This document shows, one piece after another, positions 57,450-64,000 of a stretch of 64,000 bases of DNA. Origin of the DNA: Micrococcus flavus (lineage in GTDB: Bacteria > Actinomycetota > Actinomycetes > Actinomycetales > Micrococcaceae); contig NZ_JACHMC010000001.1 of NCBI RefSeq assembly GCF_014204815.1, positions 1,116,001 to 1,180,000 of the forward strand, in the 5' to 3' direction. Made by a program: the position numbers and the translations under genes. Each line of letters starts with the position of its first letter. The first letter of the stretch is position 1. Under the pieces are notes generated by a model. That model had not been told where the DNA came from, did not search any database, and was given only the letters and a program-made list of their open reading frames with translations.

Positions 57450-59819
57450 TCAGCCGACCTTGCCGGCGGCGTGCGGGTCCAGGACGGGGAGGATGCGCTC
57501 GTCCCAGTACGCCCGCACGGCGGCCGCGAGGTCCTCGCGGGTGCCGTCGTTGGGGATCACGGTGTCGGCAATCTCGGCGCGGGCCCCGTCCGCCGCACCG
57601 CCGTCGATGACGGCCCACGCCTGCTCGCGGGACAGGCCGCGGTCGGCCATGAGGCGGTCCACGCGCTGCTCGGCCGGGGCGGTCACGGTGACCACCTGGT
57701 CGAAGTCCCTGTGGCTGCCGGTCTCGGCGAGCACGGCCAGGTCGACCACGAGGACCGCGTCCTCACCGGCGGCCTTCGCTCGCCGGTCCGCCTCAGCGCG
57801 GACCGCGGGAGTGACGACCTCGAGGTAGCGCTGGCGCGCGGCCTGGGACCGGTTCGTCAGCCGGTCGAGCGCACGCAGGTCGACCGAGCCGTCCGGTCGG
57901 ACGATCTCCTCGCCGAAGACGTCGCGCAGCTCGTCCACCAGGGGCGAGCCCGACACGAGCAGGTCCTCCGCCACGTCGTCGAACTCCACGACGACGGCGC
58001 CGAGGCGCTCGAACTCCTCGCCCACCGCGGTGCGGCCGGAGGCGATCCCGCCGGTGAGGCCCACGGTGACGCGGGCCCGCTGGGCGACGGCCTGCTGCTG
58101 GTGCCACGTGTTGGGGGTGTGCGTGTCGAACTCGGGCTCGGTGCCCGGCTCGAACTCGGGGCGGATGACGTACGCGGAGACGTCGCCCTCCTCCTGGGCG
58201 CGGCGGTGGTACTCCTCCGCCGGGAGCACGCGCTTCCACTGGCGGGTGCGGATCGGGCGGGCGGCGCCGGCGTCCTCGCGCAGCGCCTGCACGAGCAGGC
58301 CGGCCTGCAGGACGGTGAGGATCATGACCGGGAAGCCGATCACGATGATGACCTCCTGGAGCGCGTCCAGGCCGCCGTCGCCGGACGTGATCAGGATCGC
58401 GGTGCACACCGCGCCGACGCTGAGCGCCCAGAACACGCGCTGACGACGGGAGACGACATCCTCCTGGCCGTTGGCCATGGCGTCCATCACCAGGGCGCCG
58501 GAGTCGATCGAAGTGATGAAGAAGATCACGATGATGATCAGCGCGAGCGTGGCGATCGGCAGGTAGAGCGGAAGCTCCTGCAGGTACTGGAACAGGGCCG
58601 CCTGGACGTTGCCCTCCTCCACGATTGTCCGGGTCAGGGCGCCGCCGGTGAGCGGGGCCCCCGCGGAGGCGCGGTCCATCGCGAACGCGGAGTTGCCGTA
58701 GATGCCGATCCAGATGATGACGAAGAGGGTCGGCAGCCCGATCGAGGCGCTCACGAACTCACGGATGGTGCGGCCCCGCGAGATCTTCGCGACGAACATG
58801 CCCACGAACGGCGCCCAGGTGACGGTCCACGCCCAGTAGAAGACGGTCCAGGCACCGGACCACTCACCCGAATGGAAGGTGTCGTTGAAGGTGCTCAACA
58901 GGGGAAGCGAGGAGACGTAGCGGCCGGCGGACTCCACGGTGCCGCGGACGACGTCCATCGACGAGGCGGCCCACATGAGGCAGTACACCATCAGGGCGAT
59001 CGCCATGAGGATGTTGATGTAGGAGAGGCGCTTGACGCCCTTGTCCATGCCGGCGAGCACCGAGGTGATCGCGGCAGCCGTGATGACGGCCATGATCAGC
59101 GCCTGGATCCACCCGGCCACGGGGGTGCCGAACACGTAGTTCATGCCGGCGTTGATCTGCAGCGCACCGAGGCCGGTGGACACGGCCACGCCGAACACGG
59201 TGGACACGATGGAGATGGTGTCGATCGTCTTGCCGATGGGGCCGTGGATGCGGTCGCCGATCAGCGGGTAGAAGGCCGAGGACACCCGCGGCGGCAGCTT
59301 GCGCTTGTAGGTGAAGTAGCCGAAGGACAGACCCGGCACGATCAGGATCGCCCACATGTGGACGCCGAAGTGGAAATTCGCGATCGACAGCGCGTTGTGG
59401 GCGGCCTTGTCGCTGAACGGCGCGGTGTCCTCCAGAGGCGGCAGCGCGTAGTGGTACATCGGCTCGGCGATGCCCCAGAACATGAGGACGGCGCCCACGC
59501 CGGCGGCGAACATCATGCCGAACCAGGCGATGCCGGAGTACTCCGGCCGGGAGTCGTCGTCGCCCAGCTTGACGCGGCCGTACCTCGAGAACGCGAGGCC
59601 CAGGGCGAACACGACCAGGAGCGTCGCGCTCAGGGTGTAGAACCAGCCGATGTCGTAGCGGAGCCATGAGGCCCCGATCCCGAACAGGCCCTGGACCTGC
59701 GCGGGGAAGATGCTCATGGCGGCCGTGAACAGGACCACCACGAGGGCGGCCGGGAAGAAGATCGCCGGGGAGGTGCGCAGTCCCAGGCGGTCGTGGAGTT
59801 TCGTGAGGGGTGATGACAT
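57450..59819 (-). CDS. BCCT transporter fused to a degenerate CoaE-like domain
   Basis: This 789-residue protein has two parts. Residues 1-520 form a 12-helix BCCT carrier for betaine, choline, carnitine or similar: [50 protein letters not shown] and [30 protein letters not shown] are typical, and the Gly-rich helix supports sodium-coupled uptake. A hydrophilic linker (521-583) leads to a domain (584-780) like dephospho-CoA kinase, with [14 protein letters not shown] at 587-600; Arg596 replaces the P-loop lysine, and the DVPLL motif is degraded (DLAVLAETG), so kinase activity is unlikely. ATG 59819 is the start. The true coaE is next downstream. The tail may sense osmotic or metabolic state; that is inference. 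Confidence 0.9.
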   Translation of the reverse strand: MSSPLTKLHDRLGLRTSPAIFFPAALVVVLFTAAMSIFPAQVQGLFGIGASWLRYDIGWFYTLSATLLVVFALGLAFSRYGRVKLGDDDSRPEYSGIAWFGMMFAAGVGAVLMFWGIAEPMYHYALPPLEDTAPFSDKAAHNALSIANFHFGVHMWAILIVPGLSFGYFTYKRKLPPRVSSAFYPLIGDRIHGPIGKTIDTISIVSTVFGVAVSTGLGALQINAGMNYVFGTPVAGWIQALIMAVITAAAITSVLAGMDKGVKRLSYINILMAIALMVYCLMWAASSMDVVRGTVESAGRYVSSLPLLSTFNDTFHSGEWSGAWTVFYWAWTVTWAPFVGMFVAKISRGRTIREFVSASIGLPTLFVIIWIGIYGNSAFAMDRASAGAPLTGGALTRTIVEEGNVQAALFQYLQELPLYLPIATLALIIIVIFFITSIDSGALVMDAMANGQEDVVSRRQRVFWALSVGAVCTAILITSGDGGLDALQEVIIVIGFPVMILTVLQAGLLVQALREDAGAARPIRTRQWKRVLPAEEYHRRAQEEGDVSAYVIRPEFEPGTEPEFDTHTPNTWHQQQAVAQRARVTVGLTGGIASGRTAVGEEFERLGAVVVEFDDVAEDLLVSGSPLVDELRDVFGEEIVRPDGSVDLRALDRLTNRSQAARQRYLEVVTPAVRAEADRRAKAAGEDAVLVVDLAVLAETGSHRDFDQVVTVTAPAEQRVDRLMADRGLSREQAWAVIDGGAADGARAEIADTVIPNDGTREDLAAAVRAYWDERILPVLDPHAAGKVG

Positions 59820-59906
59820 GGGTGTCTCATCCGGTCGTCGGAACCCCTGACGCGGCCGGTCCAATCGGCTCACGCCGGGGCTGGTGCACGGTGGGCACGA
59901 GCATCG

Positions 59907-59912
59907 ACCCTA
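59907..59912 (-). promoter_or_regulatory. Possible -10 box of BCCT-fusion gene
   Basis: TAGGGT on the minus strand, 87 bases upstream of ATG 59819, which would leave an 81-base leader. No -35 was seen. Confidence 0.35.
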
Positions 59913-59989
59913 CCGGTGGGTCAGTGGTCGACGCATCCCGGTGTCGACCGAGGGCGTCCCTGCCGCCCCGCCACCGGTGCTGCCCCCCC

Positions 59990-59995
59990 TAGGCT
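59990..59995 (+). promoter_or_regulatory. -10 box for leaderless YigZ-family mRNA
   Basis: TAGGCT followed by 7 bases and ATG 60003. Confidence 0.6.
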
Positions 59996-60002
59996 GGCGG
60001 GC

Positions 60003-60737
60003 ATGCCCTCCCCCGTCCCGACCGATGCCGCGCCCCGCCCGTCCGGGCCCGTCGAGTGCACCGTCCCCGCGGCCGGCCTGATGCACGAATGCGGCTGGAT
60101 CCGGCACGAGGAGGAGGTCCGCCGCAGCCGCTTCCTGGCGTACCTGGCCCGGACGCCGCACGAGGAGTCCGCGCGGGCCGTGGTGGCCGCGCTGCGCCGG
60201 CGGCACCACGACGCCCGCCACGTGTGCAGCGCCTGGATCCTCGGGGCGGACCGGGCCCGCAGGCGCTCCAGCGACGACGGCGAGCCCGCCGGCACCGCCG
60301 GCGTCCCGATGCTCGAGGCGCTCGCCCTGCGCGAGACCGCGCCCGGGCGCGCCGACCTCACCGACGTCACCGCCGTGGTGGTCCGGTACTTCGGCGGCGT
60401 CAAGCTCGGTGCCGGCGGGCTCGTGCGCGCGTACTCGGACGCCGTCAGCCGCGCCCTCGACGCCGCACCGCTCGTGGCCCGCCGTCGCCGCGCCCTGTTC
60501 GCCGTCGCCGCTCCCCACGGCGAGGCCGGCCGCTGGGCCCACGAGCTCGAGCTGGCGGGCGCGCCCGTGACGGGGATCCGGTGGGACGGCCCGGAGGCCG
60601 TGATCGAGCTGGGCGTCGCCGACAGCCCCCAGGCCGTCGGCGGCCTGCACACGGCCCTGGCCCGGATCACCGCGGGCCACGCGCGGGCAGAGCCGGCCGG
60701 GCACGCCTGGACCGACGACCCCGCGGCGCGTTCCTAG
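60003..60737 (+). CDS. YigZ/IMPACT family protein
   Basis: This 244-residue protein is of the YigZ (UPF0029/IMPACT) family. The N-terminal domain has RRSRFLAYLARTPHEESARAVVAALRRRHHDARHVCSAWIL, DDGEPAGTAGVPMLEAL and VVVRYFGGVKLGAGGLVRAYSDAV, the family's best-conserved block. A DUF1949-like ferredoxin fold occupies the end. Molecular function is unclear; eukaryotic relatives bind the translation regulator GCN1. ATG 60003 follows a -10 box at leaderless distance. Its TAG stop (60735-60737) is also the first half of the -10 box of the next gene. Confidence 0.9.
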   Translation: MPSPVPTDAAPRPSGPVECTVPAAGLMHECGWIRHEEEVRRSRFLAYLARTPHEESARAVVAALRRRHHDARHVCSAWILGADRARRRSSDDGEPAGTAGVPMLEALALRETAPGRADLTDVTAVVVRYFGGVKLGAGGLVRAYSDAVSRALDAAPLVARRRRALFAVAAPHGEAGRWAHELELAGAPVTGIRWDGPEAVIELGVADSPQAVGGLHTALARITAGHARAEPAGHAWTDDPAARS

Positions 60738-60740
60738 GAT
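60735..60740 (+). promoter_or_regulatory. -10 box of the methyltransferase gene, overlapping the yigZ stop
   Basis: TAGGAT followed by 7 bases and ATG 60748. TAG is the stop codon of the preceding gene. This decides the start at 60748 over the ATG at 60739, which would lie in the promoter. Confidence 0.6.
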
Positions 60741-60747
60741 GGGCGCC

Positions 60748-62067
60748 ATGGACGCCTCCCCCGACACCGCCCGCCTGGACGCGCGGTCCCTGACCACCCC
60801 CGACGTGGGCGGCCGCCCCCTGCCGCGGCACTGGAGCGCGGCGTTCGACCTCGGCCGTCTCGAGCGCTGGCCCCTGTCCGCATCCCGGGAGCGGCAGGCG
60901 CACGACGCCGCCGACGTCCTGCTCGTCGACACCCTGGCCGGCTGGGCCGCCGACGGACGCGACCCGGCCCCCGTGGCCGTGCTGCACGACCAGCACGGCG
61001 CCGTCTGCCTGCCGCTGCTGGCCCAGGGGCTGGACGTGCGCCTCGGCGTGGACGAGGCCTCGGCGGCCCGCTCGGTGCGGCACAACCTGGAGCAGTTCCA
61101 GGACGCCGACGGCCGCCTGCCCGCCGGCTGGGGCGAGCTGACCGTCGGGGGCGTGGACGGGACCACGCTGGCGGGCGCCCGCACCATGCTGCTCTCGCTG
61201 CCCCGCGCCCTGGACGCCCTGCACCTGACCGCCTCCGCGGTGGCCGTGCACGCCGCCGACGACGTCCTCGTCCTGGGCGCGGGGCGGGACAAGCACATGA
61301 GCCCGGCCATGAACGACGTCCTGGCCCGCTCCTTCCGCACCGTGGTGCCCGGCCGGGGCCGGTCGAAGTCGCGCGTGCTGACCGCGGCCCACCCGCGCCC
61401 GGACGCGGCGATCCCCGCCCCGCGCACCCGGGTCCACCGCCTGGCGGGGCTGGGCGAGGTGACGCTCGTGGGCGGCTGGGCCACCTTCGGCGGCGCCGCC
61501 GCGGACCCGGGGAGCCGGCTGCTGGCGCGCACGCTCGCCGAGCGCTCCCCCGCCCTGCCCGAGCCGCACGCCGGCAGGGTGCGCACCGCCTCCGGGCTGG
61601 AGGTGGACCTGCCCTGGCGTGCCCCGGCGAGCGTGCCGGACGTCGTCGACGCCGGCAGCGGCAACGGGCTGCTGGCGGTCGTCGCCGCCCGGGTGTGGCC
61701 CGAGGCGAGCGTCCTGGCCAGCGACCAGTCCGCCGACGCCGTGGCCTCCTCGGCGGCGACGGCCGCCGCGAACGGCCTGGCCGACCGGATCACGGCGGTC
61801 CAGGACGACGCCCTGGGCGGGGTGCCGGACGGCTCGGTGCGGGCCGTGGTACTCAACCCGCCCTTCCATGACGCCACCGCGGTGGACCCCACGGTGGCCC
61901 ACCGCATGATCGAGGCCGCCGGCCGCGTCCTCGCCCCGGGCGGCCAGCTCTGGTGCGTGTGGAACTCCCACCTGCGGCATCGCCCGGTCCTGGAGGCCGT
62001 CGTCGGACCGACCCGCCAGGTCGCCCGGGACCGGACGTTCACGGTCACGGTGTCCACGCGGGCCTGA
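60748..62067 (+). CDS. Class I SAM methyltransferase, RsmC/RlmG-like
   Basis: This 439-residue protein has an N-terminal domain (about 30-230) and a catalytic SAM-binding domain near the end: VDAGSGNGLLAVVAA is motif I, LASDQSADAV motif II, and VLNPPFHDAT is the NPPFH catalytic loop of RsmC/RlmG enzymes that N2-methylate guanines in rRNA. It has the two-domain length of RlmG/RsmC. ATG 60748 gives MDASPDTARL; the start is fixed by the -10 box before it. A perfect terminator follows. Which rRNA position is methylated cannot be told. Confidence 0.88.
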   Translation: MDASPDTARLDARSLTTPDVGGRPLPRHWSAAFDLGRLERWPLSASRERQAHDAADVLLVDTLAGWAADGRDPAPVAVLHDQHGAVCLPLLAQGLDVRLGVDEASAARSVRHNLEQFQDADGRLPAGWGELTVGGVDGTTLAGARTMLLSLPRALDALHLTASAVAVHAADDVLVLGAGRDKHMSPAMNDVLARSFRTVVPGRGRSKSRVLTAAHPRPDAAIPAPRTRVHRLAGLGEVTLVGGWATFGGAAADPGSRLLARTLAERSPALPEPHAGRVRTASGLEVDLPWRAPASVPDVVDAGSGNGLLAVVAARVWPEASVLASDQSADAVASSAATAAANGLADRITAVQDDALGGVPDGSVRAVVLNPPFHDATAVDPTVAHRMIEAAGRVLAPGGQLWCVWNSHLRHRPVLEAVVGPTRQVARDRTFTVTVSTRA

Positions 62068-62097
62068 GGCGTCGAGCGCGGCCGGCTGCGCGGACGA

Positions 62098-62137
62098 CGA
62101 CGGGCCCCGTCCTCCCGGAGGAGGACGGGGCCCGTCG
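62098..62137. terminator. Terminator between methyltransferase gene and rpsA
   Basis: An 18-bp perfect stem (CGACGGGCCCCGTCCTCC with its complement) around a 4-base loop CGGA, between two convergent genes. Confidence 0.88.
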
Positions 62138-62184
62138 GTGTGCGGGCCGGGCGGCGCTCCGTGGAGCCCGCCCGGCCGGGGCGC

Positions 62185-63639
62185 TCAGTTGCCGGTGAGC
62201 TTCTCGCGCAGGGCGGCGAGGGCCTCGTCGGAGGCCAGGGTGCCGCCGTCGGAGGCCGGAGCCTCGGACGAGTAGGTGGAGCCGCCGGAAGCGGGCGCCT
62301 CGGCGACCGCCTGGGTCTCCTCCTCGAGGGAGCGGCGGACCTGCTCCTTGTGGGACTCCCAGCGCGACTGGGCGTCGGCGTACTGCTGCTCCCAGGCGCC
62401 GCGCTCGGCCTCGAAGCCCTCCATCCACTCGTTGGTCTCGACGTCGAAGCCCTCGGGGTACTTGTAGTTGCCCTCGTCGTCGTACTCGGCGGCCATGCCG
62501 TAGAGCGCCGGGTCGAACTCGGTGCCCTCGGGGTCCACGCCCTCGTTGGCCTGCTTGAGGGACAGCGAGATGCGGCGACGCTCGAGGTCGATGTCGATGA
62601 CCTTGACGAACAGCTCGTCGTTGACCGACACGACCTGCTCGGCGGTGTCGATGTGGCGCGAGGCCAGCTCGGAGATGTGCACGAGGCCCTCGATGCCGTC
62701 CTCGACGCGCACGAACGCACCGAAGGGCACCAGCTTCGTGACCTTGCCCGGCACGACCTGACCCAGGGCGTGGGTGCGGGCGAAGAGCTGCCACGGGTCC
62801 TCCTGGGTCGCCTTCAGCGACAGGGAGACACGCTCGCGGTCCATGTCCACCTCGAGGACCTCGACGGTGACCTCGGTGCCCACCTCGACGACCTCGGACG
62901 GGTGGTCGATGTGCTTCCAGGACAGCTCGGAGACGTGCACGAGGCCGTCCACGCCGCCCAGGTCCACGAAGGCGCCGAAGTTGACGATGGAGGAGACGGT
63001 GCCGGAGCGGACCTGGCCCTTCTCCAGCTTGTGCAGGAAGTTCGAGCGGACCTCGGACTGGGTCTGCTCGAGCCAGGCGCGGCGGGACAGGACCACGTTG
63101 TTGCGGTTCTTGTCCAGCTCGATGATCTTCGCCTCGAGCTTCTGGCCGATGTACGGGGCCAGGTCGCGCACGCGGCGCATCTCCACGAGCGAGGCCGGGA
63201 GGAAGCCGCGCAGGCCGATGTCGATGATGAGGCCGCCCTTGACGACCTCGATGACGGTGCCCTCGACGACGCCGTCCTCTTCCTTGATCTTCTCGATGTC
63301 GCCCCAGGCGCGCTCGTACTGGGCGCGCTTCTTCGAGAGGATCAGGCGACCCTCCTTGTCCTCCTTGGTGAGGACCAGGGCCTCGACGGTGTCGCCCACG
63401 GCCACGACCTCGTCCGGGTCCACGTCGTGCTTGATGGACAGCTCGCGGGACGGGATGACGCCCTCGGTCTTATAGCCGATGTCGAGCAGGACCTCGTCGC
63501 GGTCCACCTTGACGACGATGCCCTCGACGAGGTCCCCATCGTTGAAGTACTTGATGGTCGCGTCGATGGCGGCGAGCAGGTCCTCGGCGGTGCCGATGTC
63601 GTTGATGGTGACCTGCGGGGCGTTGGAAGTGGTGGTCAT
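62185..63639 (-). CDS. rpsA: 30S ribosomal protein S1
   Basis: This 484-residue protein helps the ribosome hold mRNA and has four S1 (OB-fold) domains, at about 35-105, 120-190, 205-275 and 290-360; the third and fourth have the classic VPFGAFVRVEDGIEGLVHISEL and VNFGAFVDLGGVDGLVHVSELSW patterns. The last 115 residues are an acidic, poorly structured tail typical of actinobacterial S1. ATG 63639 gives MTTTSNAPQVTINDIGTAEDL. The gene runs alone; about 140 bases lie before it up to the next gene. Many mRNAs in this window look leaderless, which do not need S1 for initiation in other bacteria. Confidence 0.97.
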   Translation of the reverse strand: MTTTSNAPQVTINDIGTAEDLLAAIDATIKYFNDGDLVEGIVVKVDRDEVLLDIGYKTEGVIPSRELSIKHDVDPDEVVAVGDTVEALVLTKEDKEGRLILSKKRAQYERAWGDIEKIKEEDGVVEGTVIEVVKGGLIIDIGLRGFLPASLVEMRRVRDLAPYIGQKLEAKIIELDKNRNNVVLSRRAWLEQTQSEVRSNFLHKLEKGQVRSGTVSSIVNFGAFVDLGGVDGLVHVSELSWKHIDHPSEVVEVGTEVTVEVLEVDMDRERVSLSLKATQEDPWQLFARTHALGQVVPGKVTKLVPFGAFVRVEDGIEGLVHISELASRHIDTAEQVVSVNDELFVKVIDIDLERRRISLSLKQANEGVDPEGTEFDPALYGMAAEYDDEGNYKYPEGFDVETNEWMEGFEAERGAWEQQYADAQSRWESHKEQVRRSLEEETQAVAEAPASGGSTYSSEAPASDGGTLASDEALAALREKLTGN

Positions 63640-63781
63640 GTAGGAGGGACTCCGTCGGGATCAGGGGACACACCGGGTACCGTGCCGTCCGCGGACGGCG
63701 TCCGGGCGCCTGAGGCGCCCCACCCGGCGTGGGTCGTGATGGACATGTTTCTGGTGCGCACGAATGTGCTCATCTAGCGTA

Positions 63782-64000
63782 TCAGAAGCGCGTCAGCAGA
63801 TGGACGGGCGCCGCGGGATGCAGGAGTGCGTCGAGTCGGGCGGCGGCACCGGGCGCCCGCTCCGCCACGACGCCGGCGCCCACGAGCGCCCCGACCCGCA
63901 TCCCGCCGAGCCAGACGCCGGAGAGGTGCGCGACGTCGAGCTCGAGATCGGCCCGCGCGTCGTCCCCCAGCGGCTCGACCCGGCCGACGCCCCGGGCGAC
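63782..64000 (-). CDS. Eis-like GNAT acetyltransferase, C-terminal end (cut by window end)
   Basis: Only the last 72 codons are in the window, read from 64000 to the TGA at 63782-63784. The sequence DDARADLELDVAHLSGVWLGGMRVGALVGAGVVAERAPGAAARLDALL with the end HPAAPVHLLTRF resembles the SCP2-like C-terminal domain of Eis-family N-acetyltransferases, which acetylate aminoglycosides or proteins. The catalytic N-terminal GNAT domains lie beyond the window. It is upstream of rpsA on the same strand, about 140 bases away. Confidence 0.72.
   Translation of the reverse strand, partial: VARGVGRVEPLGDDARADLELDVAHLSGVWLGGMRVGALVGAGVVAERAPGAAARLDALLHPAAPVHLLTRF

Noticed and set aside
60739-60748. ATG 60739 as start of the methyltransferase gene
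   Set aside because: It lies within the -10 box TAGGAT. ATG 60748 has the 7-base spacing seen at other leaderless starts.

Overview
The window is very GC-rich chromosome from an actinobacterium. Gene content and order point to the Micrococcaceae, probably Micrococcus luteus or a close relative. The main clues are WhiA next to YvcK and RapZ, OpcA beside Zwf, SufR-SufB-SufD-SufC beside an ABC exporter and CtaA, DUF3099 and DUF3516 proteins, and many GTG starts with 4-base stop/start overlaps. I saw no phage, insertion sequence, CRISPR array, rRNA or tRNA. Most of the window is housekeeping, and the unusual features sit mainly between about 43 and 60 kb.

Layout. 1-13.3 kb: the 3' end of pepN, lipoate ligase, L31 type B, a TrmH/permease/ABC-ATPase operon, serB, two SDR reductases (one FabG), a DUF3099/small Cys protein/SURF1 operon, an ABC-F ATPase, a zinc metallopeptidase and a lipoprotein. 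13.5-22.5 kb: the Suf iron-sulfur operon with its regulator SufR, then a drug-type ABC exporter and both heme A biosynthesis genes (ctaA, ctaB), which together with SURF1 serve cytochrome oxidase. 22.7-34.5 kb: central carbon metabolism. tkt-tal-pgi-zwf-opcA (pentose phosphate) run on the + strand and meet gap-pgk-tpiA-secG (glycolysis) head-on at a strong terminator; a superoxide dismutase lies just upstream of gap. 34.7-43.3 kb: whiA-yvcK-rapZ-uvrC-plsC-uvrA on the - strand. 43.4-49.1 kb: metallo-hydrolase, TetR regulator, DUF3516 helicase and peptidase on the + strand. 49.2-59.8 kb, all - strand: a TerC protein behind a probable manganese (yybP-ykoY) riboswitch, a second TerC broken by a frameshift, a SatD/SatE-like pair, an MFS exporter put out of frame by a 25-bp tandem duplication, uvrB, coaE, and a BCCT transporter fused to a degenerate CoaE-like domain. 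60-64 kb: YigZ, an RsmC-type methyltransferase, rpsA and the end of an Eis-like acetyltransferase gene.

Three observations stand out. First, the start of the MFS exporter gene, translationally coupled to uvrB, carries two perfect copies of a 25-bp unit. Removing one copy restores a continuous 409-residue transporter with a complete first membrane helix, so this may be an on/off switch. Second, the 789-residue BCCT transporter ends in a CoaE-like domain whose P-loop lysine is arginine, and the genuine coaE lies immediately upstream. Third, about a dozen genes have a TANNNT -10 box ending exactly 6 or 7 bases before the start codon, which predicts leaderless mRNAs and settles several start sites (lplA, sufR, uvrA, rsmC-like). 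All three come from reading the sequence; none has been tested by database search or experiment.
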